38,550 nucleotides of DNA from JAAYBT01 sp964404395. GTDB lineage: Bacteria; Bacillota; Clostridia; Acetivibrionales; DTU013. A model generated the notes under the pieces. That model saw only the letters and a list, made by a program, of their open reading frames with translations. It ran no database searches and had not been told where the DNA came from. Both the position numbers and the translations under genes were made by a program. How positions within the stretch are numbered: the first letter of the stretch is position 1; every line of letters starts with the position of its first letter. Shown here in pieces: positions 30,163-37,565 of this stretch. The stretch is taken from assembly GCA_964404395.1 (NCBI GenBank), contig CAYOKA010000004.1:1-38550 (forward strand), written 5' to 3'.

Positions 30163-31954
30163 CTGTGTAGGCTCCCTCCAATGGAATGCTCAACAGCACT
30201 ACGGTGCCCTCGTTTTCATTGCTTCTTATAATCAGCCGTGCAGTATTATTATACAATATTTTTAGTCGGCTGTTCAAATTCAGCAGACCGATATTCTGCT
30301 TGTGTGCTATGTGTATAACATTTTCCTCCATCATATCGTGAATCTCATTCAGTCTGGATTCGCTTATCCCTGCGCCATTATCCGTCACTTCGATAATGAG
30401 CTTTTCGTCTTTAGGGTAAATGTGAACGCATATATGAATTGAGGCTTTGCTGCCGGTAATTCCATGAATAATGGAGTTCTCCACCAGTGCCATGATGCTG
30501 AGCTTGGGGATAAGCTGCTCCAATATGGACTCGTCGATATCCGCATCATATGTCAGCGCGTCCGCCAGACGATATTTTTGAAGAAACAGATACTGTTCTA
30601 CCTGTTCCATTTCCGATTCAATCAGGACAAGTTCAGGCCCCTTGATTGCGTAACGCTGCATGGATGCAAGTGCGGTAATCATGTTATAAATGCTCGGCTG
30701 ACCGTTTAATATGGCCTCTGTGGCAATTGCCTGCAGCGTGTTGTTGATAAAGTGCGGGTTAATCTGCGCCTCAAGTGCAATAAGCTTTGCACGTTCTTCG
30801 TTGTATTTGGCGATATAGTTCTTTTTGATAAGGTCGTCGATTTCCGTCAGCATGGCGTTGTAGCGTTTAGTTAAATGATAGATTTCACTGCTTCCGGTTA
30901 AGTTGTCTGTAAGGCTAAAATTGCCGTGCCCGGCTTCTTTCATGTGATTGGCAAGAATGGACAAAGGTGAGGTAATCATTCTGATGAAGTATGTGACCAG
31001 CGTTATGGCAACAAGGATTGAAAAAAAGCCGAGCAGGAAGCTGATGCTTCTGGTCACAGCAAGGGATTCTCTGATTTTTGCGGTAGGTGTAAAGGTAACA
31101 AGGTAAAAGTCTTTGAGCTCTTCCCTGACAATTAAATACTGGGTTCCCGTACAGGAGGTATAATAATGGTTAGAATCGGCAGTAACGATGGCGGCTAACA
31201 GATCGGAACCGTTTTCTCCGCCGATAATGCCGGAGTCGTCGTTTGTATAGTAGCATTGTCCTGCTTTATCAAAGATACAAAAGCAATTGTTTAGATTCTC
31301 GTGGATATCGGAAAGGGAATATACATAATTCATATTAATGGCTAGTTCTACAATGGCGAGCGGAGTACGGCTCGTGACATCAATGATGGCACGGTAATAG
31401 GTCATAAAAACATCATCCTCATCGGATGGGAGCAGATAGCGGTAATTTGGCGGCTTGGTATATTCTTCATAAGCCGGGAGGTTCTCGAAATCATCAAAGG
31501 TGGAAAAGTTGATTTTCATGCTGTCTGAATTGATTGATAATATAGCGTTTTTATTCAAAAAATATAGCGTATAAGATTTCAAATCGCTACGTGAATAAAA
31601 GGCGCTCTTTAAAAGTGATTGCATATATGTAATGGAGGGATAGGTCAATGGATTTTCGGATGCAATGGTCTGTAAAAAATTCGTATCATTTCTCAGTGTC
31701 AGTGAAAAATTGTCAAAGTCAGACATGTATGTGTCGAAATTCCGTCCTTCAAGAGAAAGCAAGGCCTTGTTGGTACCCAATATCTGCTCGATAATTAGAT
31801 TACTGCTTCTTGAGTAATTAAATATTGTGATAATAGCAATGATTGTAAAAATAATAGCAGTGATAAGAACCAGTAACTGCGTCCTGATTGATACCCGGTT
31901 CAGAAATGTTTCTTTACGCATCTGTATCCTCTTCATTATATTCATCATCTTCAT
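30155..31954 (-). CDS. Sensor histidine kinase (YesM-like)
   Basis: A 599-residue kinase with two membrane segments (about 25-46 and 303-325) around an extracellular sensor of about 255 residues. A HAMP region (326-380) follows. The His_kinase domain has EAQINPHFINNTLQAIA with H401; the usual HFLYNTL is changed to HFINNTL. The ATPase part has N-box ALVENSIIHG and G-box TDNGAGISESRL. YesM-type kinases sense extracellular sugars, often through the transport system's binding protein. ATG 31954 follows GGAGAA by about ten bases. It overlaps the regulator gene by 8 bases and diverges from the sugar permeases, with which it probably forms one regulon. Confidence 0.94.
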   Translation of the reverse strand: MKMMNIMKRIQMRKETFLNRVSIRTQLLVLITAIIFTIIAIITIFNYSRSSNLIIEQILGTNKALLSLEGRNFDTYMSDFDNFSLTLRNDTNFLQTIASENPLTYPSITYMQSLLKSAFYSRSDLKSYTLYFLNKNAILSINSDSMKINFSTFDDFENLPAYEEYTKPPNYRYLLPSDEDDVFMTYYRAIIDVTSRTPLAIVELAINMNYVYSLSDIHENLNNCFCIFDKAGQCYYTNDDSGIIGGENGSDLLAAIVTADSNHYYTSCTGTQYLIVREELKDFYLVTFTPTAKIRESLAVTRSISFLLGFFSILVAITLVTYFIRMITSPLSILANHMKEAGHGNFSLTDNLTGSSEIYHLTKRYNAMLTEIDDLIKKNYIAKYNEERAKLIALEAQINPHFINNTLQAIATEAILNGQPSIYNMITALASMQRYAIKGPELVLIESEMEQVEQYLFLQKYRLADALTYDADIDESILEQLIPKLSIMALVENSIIHGITGSKASIHICVHIYPKDEKLIIEVTDNGAGISESRLNEIHDMMEENVIHIAHKQNIGLLNLNSRLKILYNNTARLIIRSNENEGTVVLLSIPLEGAYTDA

Positions 31955-32137
31955 CTACTTTGTTCTCCATACCCTCGACTGACTCAATTCTATCATAAAT
32001 ATGTCAGTAACGATATAAAACAGTTCGCTTTTTTACCATTAACGGCTGCTATTTTACATTCTCATTTGAAAAAAAAGAGTGTAAAGTATTAATATCAGGA
32101 CATACTAGATTAGTACGATTAGGAAGGGGCATAAAAA
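31955..32137. promoter_or_regulatory. Divergent control region of the two-component and sugar ABC operons
   Basis: A 183-base region between divergent operons. A 13-bp palindrome TACTAGATTAGTA (32103-32115) lies 22 bases before the first permease gene. A TTGAAA at 32066-32071 could be a -35 element, but the -10 is weak, consistent with an activated promoter. It is the natural site for the AraC-type regulator; direct evidence is lacking. Confidence 0.45.
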
Positions 32138-33013
32138 ATGACAAGTCAGGGTATAAGGCAGCATAAGTATTTGTTATATACGATACCTGCGATTATTTTA
32201 GTCAGTATTACAATTTATGTCCCCTTTTTAATGAGCGGCTATTATTCGCTGACAAGATGGAATGGTATTGCGAGAGAAGCTACATTTATCGGGTTCGAAA
32301 ATTATGCAAACCTTATTAATGATGCAGACCTTTTTCAGGCGTTTATTTTCACAGGTAAATATGCGGTTGCTTTTATCATACTTTCAAATATAATTGCGCT
32401 TGCGCTGGCGGTTGCTTTAGTAAAAAAAATAAGGACAGCAAACTTACTCAGAAGCGTTTTCTTTGTTCCGTACATCATGAGCATGACCATTGTTGGATTT
32501 ATATGGAAGTTCATTTTTTCACAGGGCTTTGCCAAGCTTCTTGAAATTACTTCATGGGAGTTTTTGAACCTTAGCTGGCTGGGGGATCCGAGGCTTGCAG
32601 GCTATTCGGTAACTCTGGTAGGTATCTGGCAGTCCCTCGGGTTTTATGTAGTGTTGTATATTGCAGGTCTGCAGGCGGTTCCGCCGGGTATAATGGAAGC
32701 GGCAAAAATTGACGGAGCCAGCGGGATAAAGAGATTCTTTAATGTTACTCTTCCTCTGTTGGCACCATCTATAACCACTTGTGTTTTTATGGCACTGACA
32801 AATTCATTGAAAGTATTCGATATTATATTAGCTTTAACGAAGGGCGGACCCGGAAGCTCGACCTACAGCGTGACTCTGAATATTTACCGAGAAGCCTTCC
32901 AGAACAATAATTACGGGATGGGTTCCGCTAAATCGGTCATATTCTTTGTGGTTGTGCTGATATTGACCCAGATTGTGTTGAGGCTATTCAGCAGCAGGGA
33001 GGTAGAATACTGA
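32138..33013 (+). CDS. Sugar ABC transporter permease (MalF/UgpA type)
   Basis: A 291-residue permease with six hydrophobic segments. The cytoplasmic EAA loop is EAAKIDGASGIKRFFNVTLP (about 188-207). It belongs to the carbohydrate uptake transporter-1 type of ABC permease. ATG 32138 follows GGAAGGGG. The stop codon overlaps the ATG of the next permease (TGATG). With the next permease and the lipoprotein binding protein it forms an uptake system. No ATPase gene is present in the operon, so a general ATPase such as MsmX is probably shared. The GH36 enzyme downstream points to an alpha-galactoside, such as melibiose or raffinose, as substrate (inference). Confidence 0.95.
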   Translation: MTSQGIRQHKYLLYTIPAIILVSITIYVPFLMSGYYSLTRWNGIAREATFIGFENYANLINDADLFQAFIFTGKYAVAFIILSNIIALALAVALVKKIRTANLLRSVFFVPYIMSMTIVGFIWKFIFSQGFAKLLEITSWEFLNLSWLGDPRLAGYSVTLVGIWQSLGFYVVLYIAGLQAVPPGIMEAAKIDGASGIKRFFNVTLPLLAPSITTCVFMALTNSLKVFDIILALTKGGPGSSTYSVTLNIYREAFQNNNYGMGSAKSVIFFVVVLILTQIVLRLFSSREVEY

Positions 33014-33852
33014 TGAAAGGTACTAGTAAACGCAAGCTGCGGTTGGGCATTCTGGAGTTTTTTATCATACTTGTTGCTCTGGTATATATCTACCCGGTGT
33101 TCCTGATGTTCATGAACTCCTTAAAGCCTTTCAGGGAAGTGGTTTTAGATCCTATCGCCCTGCCAACCAGACTTGCCTGGGAGAATTATTCATACGTGGT
33201 TGATAAAATGCAGTATTTCCAACTGTTTAGAAATAATGTAGTTATTACTGTAATCGGGATTATCGGAATTGTTGTATTCTCATCTATAGCAGCATATTTC
33301 TTGGACAGAAAGAAAACAAAACACACGAAACGGGTCTATGCTTTTATTATAACCCCCATGTTGATACCGTTTCAAACCTTCATGATTACCCTTTTGAAGG
33401 TGATGAACATTGTTAATTTAGCAGGATCCACCTGGGGATTGGGCGTAATCTATTGGGGGTTCGGGATACCAATGGCAACCTTTATTTTTTATAATTTTAT
33501 GAAAACTATTCCGAAGGAGATTGATGAAAGCGCCCAGATTGACGGAGCATCAAGCTTTAGGACATTTCGGTCTATTATTTTTCCGCTGCTTAAGTCCGTT
33601 ACTGTTACGGTAATAGTGCTGGATGTTATGTGGATTTGGAATGACTTTTTGCTGCCGCTTCTGATGGTCAACGGATCACCGAAGACCCAGACACTGGTGC
33701 TAAAGGCATATACCTTTGTTGGGCAGTATAATACGCAATGGCAGTATGCTATGACAGCTATGGTTCTTGCAATCGTACCTTCAATAATTATTTTTATTTT
33801 CCTTCAAAAGTATATAGTCGAAGGTGTTGTGGTCGGTGCGATTAAAGGTTAA
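33013..33852 (+). CDS. Sugar ABC transporter permease (MalG/UgpE type)
   Basis: A 279-residue permease with six hydrophobic segments, the partner of the previous gene. The EAA loop is ESAQIDGASSFRTFRSIIFP (about 171-190), and SLKPFREVVLDPIALP is the usual N-terminal periplasmic pattern of this subunit. The ATG shares bases with the previous stop (TGATG), so the two are translationally coupled. A long perfect palindrome in the following gap separates it from the binding-protein gene, where it may stabilise the mRNA. Together the two permeases make the membrane channel of a sugar importer. Confidence 0.95.
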   Translation: MKGTSKRKLRLGILEFFIILVALVYIYPVFLMFMNSLKPFREVVLDPIALPTRLAWENYSYVVDKMQYFQLFRNNVVITVIGIIGIVVFSSIAAYFLDRKKTKHTKRVYAFIITPMLIPFQTFMITLLKVMNIVNLAGSTWGLGVIYWGFGIPMATFIFYNFMKTIPKEIDESAQIDGASSFRTFRSIIFPLLKSVTVTVIVLDVMWIWNDFLLPLLMVNGSPKTQTLVLKAYTFVGQYNTQWQYAMTAMVLAIVPSIIIFIFLQKYIVEGVVVGAIKG

Positions 33853-33858
33853 GTTCTG

Positions 33859-33890
33859 ATATGAATCTGCAGGCGCCTGCAGATTGATAT
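33859..33890 (+). promoter_or_regulatory. Intercistronic palindromic hairpin
   Basis: A perfect 22-bp palindrome AATCTGCAGGCGCCTGCAGA... spans 33864-33885. It extends to 33859-33890 with a single mismatched pair. It lies between the permease and binding-protein genes and has no T run. Such hairpins often protect or raise the level of binding-protein mRNA in sugar operons; that role is inferred. Confidence 0.6.
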
Positions 33891-33938
33891 AATTACAAAT
33901 CAAATAATAGTATTAAAGGGAGAGGAAGTGAACCGGTT

Positions 33939-35240
33939 ATGAAAAAGCTCTTAAGTCTTTTACTGGTAATATGTATGCTTTCTGCAGTGTTAGCCGGATG
34001 TGGAAACGCAGGCAGGGAGAATGATAACGCGAATACTTCGCAAGATACGACACAAGCGCAGGAGCCGGCAAAAACCGCAGATAAAGAGGCTGAAATTTAC
34101 ATGTTCATCAGCAGCCCTGAATATGCAGATGCTATTAATGCGCTGATTGCAGAGTATAAGAATGAAAAACCAAATGTAACCATTAATTATGAAACAACAC
34201 AAAGCGACTATCCAACTTTGTTGAAGACTAAAATAAATGCGGGTGAGATTCCTGACATCTTTTCTTCGACCTCAGGCAAGGAGATCGCAACTTATTATGA
34301 CTATTCTTATAACTTTGCTGGAACACCGGCAGCAGAGGCAATGACAGATGCCGTAGCAGATGTTATGTCTTATGGCGATGAGACCCACGGCTTTGCCATC
34401 AAGGGCAACTATTTCGGTATTGTATACAATAAAGGCATTTTTGAAGAATTAAACCTGGAATTTCCTAAGACATTTTCCGATATGGAAGCAGCCTGCGAGA
34501 AAATAAAAGCAGCAGGGTACCAGCCTATCACGACAGGTTTTGCTGAATGGTGGGTATTCAAGCATGTGTGGCAGCATTTCTTCAGTGCAGCATCCGACAG
34601 TGCGGAAGATCTGGCAAAGAAATTCCAGGCAGGGGAAGCAAAAATCAAGGATTATCCGATGCTGTATGAGAACTTCTTTGATTTTATTGATCTTGCTGTG
34701 AAATATGGAGATGCAAAACCGCTGGAAGCAGACCTCAGCGCAGAAGATGCGGCAATGGGCTCGGGCAAAACGGCAATGATGCTTGGACAGGGTGCATGGG
34801 TAGAGGCTGATATTCTTGCTATCGATCCTGATATCAAGATAGGCTTTGGCGGGTATCCTGTTTCTGCGGATTCTTCCAATAGCCAGGTTATAGGTGGTTC
34901 CGACCAGGCTCTTCGTATCAACAAGGATTCAAAGGTATTGGATCAGGTAATGGAGTTTGTGAATTGGTGGTATACTTCTGATTATGGAAAGACATGGTTC
35001 AGCGATGTTGCCAAAGTAATTCCTCCTATTTCAGCCGGAACGGTTCCGGATCTGGAAGTGCCGAAGCAGGGTAGCGAGTTGGAAGCGAAGGACGGCTCTG
35101 CAAGTCTTGCTATAGTTTACTTTACTGACAGCTCACATCAGGCAATGGGCGAGATACTTCAGGCGTACATTGCAGGTACTGTTTCTAAGGATGAAGCGTG
35201 CAGTCAGATTGAAGCAAAGTGGGTTGAACTGGAAAACTGA
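33939..35240 (+). CDS. Extracellular sugar-binding lipoprotein
   Basis: A 433-residue solute-binding protein. The signal peptide MKKLLSLLLVICMLSAVLAGC has a lipobox (LAGC) with Cys at position 21, then a Thr/Asn/Asp/Gln-rich linker. The mature part has the fold pattern of family-1 sugar-binding proteins (AEIYMFISSPEYADAINAL, MMLGQGAWVEADIL, FVNWWYTSDYGKTWF). It delivers sugar to the two permeases upstream and would be attached to the membrane outside the cell. GGGAGAGG lies before ATG 33939. A terminator lies 45 bases after the stop and directly before the alpha-galactosidase gene. Confidence 0.95.
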   Translation: MKKLLSLLLVICMLSAVLAGCGNAGRENDNANTSQDTTQAQEPAKTADKEAEIYMFISSPEYADAINALIAEYKNEKPNVTINYETTQSDYPTLLKTKINAGEIPDIFSSTSGKEIATYYDYSYNFAGTPAAEAMTDAVADVMSYGDETHGFAIKGNYFGIVYNKGIFEELNLEFPKTFSDMEAACEKIKAAGYQPITTGFAEWWVFKHVWQHFFSAASDSAEDLAKKFQAGEAKIKDYPMLYENFFDFIDLAVKYGDAKPLEADLSAEDAAMGSGKTAMMLGQGAWVEADILAIDPDIKIGFGGYPVSADSSNSQVIGGSDQALRINKDSKVLDQVMEFVNWWYTSDYGKTWFSDVAKVIPPISAGTVPDLEVPKQGSELEAKDGSASLAIVYFTDSSHQAMGEILQAYIAGTVSKDEACSQIEAKWVELEN

Positions 35241-35284
35241 TAGTATTTCTGGATACTCATTTTGAGTAGAGCGTATAAAACACA

Positions 35285-35338
35285 GGAGGTATTGCAGGTG
35301 CGAAGAAGCTGTTTTGCATTTGCCCTACCTCCGTTTTT
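35285..35338 (+). terminator. Terminator before the alpha-galactosidase gene, possible attenuator
   Basis: GGAGGTA (35285-35291) pairs with TACCTCC (35326-35332), then G and five T residues (35334-35338). The 5' arm includes a GGAGGT ribosome site, and GTG 35298 opens a 30-codon ORF to 35390 that crosses the GH36 start. Confidence 0.65.
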
Positions 35339-35390
35339 ATGGGAGAGGATGAAGGGATGGAACGAATTAAAATCGAAGAAAATGGTCTGA
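35298..35390 (+). CDS. Possible 30-codon leader ORF
   Basis: GTG 35298 lies seven bases after GGAGGT (35285-35290) inside the 5' arm of a terminator hairpin. The ORF (starting RRSCFAFALPPF) runs through the hairpin and ends at TGA 35388-35390, 34 bases inside the GH36 gene. Translation of it could open the hairpin and let transcription into GH36. It may instead be chance. No similarity to a known protein. Confidence 0.25.
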   Translation: MRRSCFAFALPPFLWERMKGWNELKSKKMV

Positions 35391-37468
35391 ATCTAGTGTT
35401 TGAAATTAATGATGAAAGACAGCTGAAGCTTCTGCATTTTTCTGCATTGCCATTTTGTGAAAAGGATATTTATTCTCTTGATACGAACCATGGACTTAAG
35501 CTTGTGGAGGCCGAACTGGCGGGATTGGACCGTCCTCATGAACGACATGGAAACAAGTATATAGTCACTTCTCTGGGCTGCCGCCTGAAATATACCGGAC
35601 ATAAGGATATGCACAATGAGACGGGCAGGAAACTGCTGTTTACCCAGACCGATGAGCAAACAGGTGTTGCAGTAGACTCTCATATCCAATTTTTTAGCGG
35701 ACTCCCGATCGTCCGCTGTTTTCATGAGGTAAGAAATTGTGGAAGTGAAATGCAGACACTCAATTATATTGCTTCTTTTAATTATGGCGGGATTGAGAAG
35801 GAAGGCATTCTGCCTGCGGATGAAAAAATGCGCCTGCATATTCCGCATAACAGCTGGCGCAAGGAGATGAACTGGAGAGCATACAGTTTTCCTCAGCTTG
35901 CGATGGAATATGATCGGCCAGGTGATATGAGGCGTTCTTCGAATATGATTAAGGTAACAAATACCGGCAATTGGTCGACGAAGGAGTACCTGCCTATGGG
36001 GTTTCTGGAGAATGAGGAGACCGGCTCCAGCCTGTTTTGGCAGATCGAGCACAACGGCTCATGGCATTGGGAGATTGGGGAGCAGGACGGGCATGCTTAT
36101 CTAGCTGTCAGCGGGCCGGATGAATTGTATGGCCACTGGTTTAAAAACCTAAATCCCGGCGAATCCTTTACCAGTGTTCCGGTATCGGTCGGCGTCAGCA
36201 GGGACGGCTTCGAGGATGCTATGGGGCATTTGACAAAATACCGCAGGCGGATAAGAAGACAAAATGCGGATAATGAAACACTGCGCATTATCTTTAACGA
36301 TTACATGAATTGCCTTTGGGCAGATCCTACCTCAGAAAAAGAATTCCCGTTGATTGATGCGGCTTCGGAGGTTGGCTGCGAGTATTTTTGCATTGATGCG
36401 GGCTGGTATGCAAAGGGTTACTGGTGGGATGCCGTCGGAGAATGGCGTGAGAGCAGGGAAAGGTTTCCGAATGGATTGAGGGAAGTGACTGATTATATTC
36501 GCTCAAAGGGAATGATTCCGGGTCTCTGGCTTGAACTGGAGGTCATGGGAATCAATTGTGATATGGCAAAGAAGGTGCCTGATGACTGGTTTTTTGTCAG
36601 ACATGGTAAAAGGGTATATGACAGAAGTCGCTACCAGCTTGATTATCGCAATCCTGAAGTCCGCAAATATGCGGATGAGGTAATTGAACGCCTGGTAAAG
36701 GAGTATGGTATAGGCTATATCAAGATGGACTATAATATCGAGCCCGGAATTGGCACGCAAATAAATGCAGACAGTGTTGGAGAAGGGCTGTTGGGGCATG
36801 AAAAGGCTTATTTGTCCTGGTTGGATAACATTTTTGAGAAGTATCCGGATTTAGTCATTGAGAATTGCTCTAGCGGAGGCTTGAGGATCGACTATGCTAT
36901 GCTTTCAAGATACAGTATCCAGTCTACCAGCGATCAGGAGGACTATCTGCATTATGCGACAATTGCGGCCAATGCGCCAACTGGGCTAACCCCTGAGCAA
37001 AGTGCTATATGGTCATATCCATTACAGGAGGGGGATCGGGAGGAAGTCGTATTCAACATGGTGAACGCTGTTTTGATGCGCATACACCAAAGCGGGCATT
37101 TGGCACAGCTAAGTGAGGAAAGAAGGGCGCTGGTGAAGGAAGCGCTTGACTATTACAAAACAATCCGCGAGGACATCAAAGAAGCAGTACCCCTGTGGCC
37201 ACTGGGGTTGTCGACGTCTGCAGATGAATGGGTCAGTATGGGACTCAAGGCAGGGGACAAGATTTATTTGGCCGTGTGGAGAAGAGAGGGAAGTCAGAGT
37301 CATTGTGTATTGCCAATTCCTTGGTTAAAAGGTAAAAATGTAAAGGTCACATGCACCTACCCGTCCTATTCGACATCTGAATTTGCATGGAATGATGCAA
37401 CGGCGGCTTTGAGTGTGAAGCTTGAAAAGAACAGGATAGCACGGCTTTTTGAGATAGAAATGATATAG
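35357..37468 (+). CDS. Alpha-galactosidase, GH36 family
   Basis: A 703-residue GH36 enzyme. The N-terminal beta-sandwich covers about 1-300 and the TIM barrel about 310-620. The nucleophile is expected at D458 in GYIKMDYNIEPG, and the acid/base at D526 in IQSTSDQEDY. CSSGGLRIDYAMLSRY and IDAGWYAKGYWWDAVGEW are typical substrate-pocket stretches. It cleaves terminal alpha-galactose from oligosaccharides such as melibiose and raffinose. No signal peptide, so it acts inside the cell on imported sugar. ATG 35357 follows GGGAGAGG by eight bases; ATG 35339 is possible but has no ribosome site. It is separated from the binding-protein gene by a terminator. Confidence 0.93.
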   Translation: MERIKIEENGLNLVFEINDERQLKLLHFSALPFCEKDIYSLDTNHGLKLVEAELAGLDRPHERHGNKYIVTSLGCRLKYTGHKDMHNETGRKLLFTQTDEQTGVAVDSHIQFFSGLPIVRCFHEVRNCGSEMQTLNYIASFNYGGIEKEGILPADEKMRLHIPHNSWRKEMNWRAYSFPQLAMEYDRPGDMRRSSNMIKVTNTGNWSTKEYLPMGFLENEETGSSLFWQIEHNGSWHWEIGEQDGHAYLAVSGPDELYGHWFKNLNPGESFTSVPVSVGVSRDGFEDAMGHLTKYRRRIRRQNADNETLRIIFNDYMNCLWADPTSEKEFPLIDAASEVGCEYFCIDAGWYAKGYWWDAVGEWRESRERFPNGLREVTDYIRSKGMIPGLWLELEVMGINCDMAKKVPDDWFFVRHGKRVYDRSRYQLDYRNPEVRKYADEVIERLVKEYGIGYIKMDYNIEPGIGTQINADSVGEGLLGHEKAYLSWLDNIFEKYPDLVIENCSSGGLRIDYAMLSRYSIQSTSDQEDYLHYATIAANAPTGLTPEQSAIWSYPLQEGDREEVVFNMVNAVLMRIHQSGHLAQLSEERRALVKEALDYYKTIREDIKEAVPLWPLGLSTSADEWVSMGLKAGDKIYLAVWRREGSQSHCVLPIPWLKGKNVKVTCTYPSYSTSEFAWNDATAALSVKLEKNRIARLFEIEMI

Positions 37469-37473
37469 ATGAA

Positions 37474-37510
37474 GGGAGCTTGGCAGGACTGCGGGCTCCT
37501 TATACTTTCT
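37474..37510 (+). terminator. Weak terminator after the GH36 gene
   Basis: GGAGC (37475-37479) pairs with GCTCC (37495-37499) and T-rich sequence TTATACTTTCT follows. It lies between convergent genes. Confidence 0.45.
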
Positions 37511-37565
37511 AGCTTTTTCTACCATCAGGATAATTTGTTCTGAGTCGGTGAGAGGCTTAGCTCAT

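Noticed and set aside
35393..36052. 219-codon open frame on the minus strand
   Set aside because: It lies wholly inside the GH36 gene, has no ribosome site and no protein-like pattern. The GH36 reading has catalytic motifs throughout.
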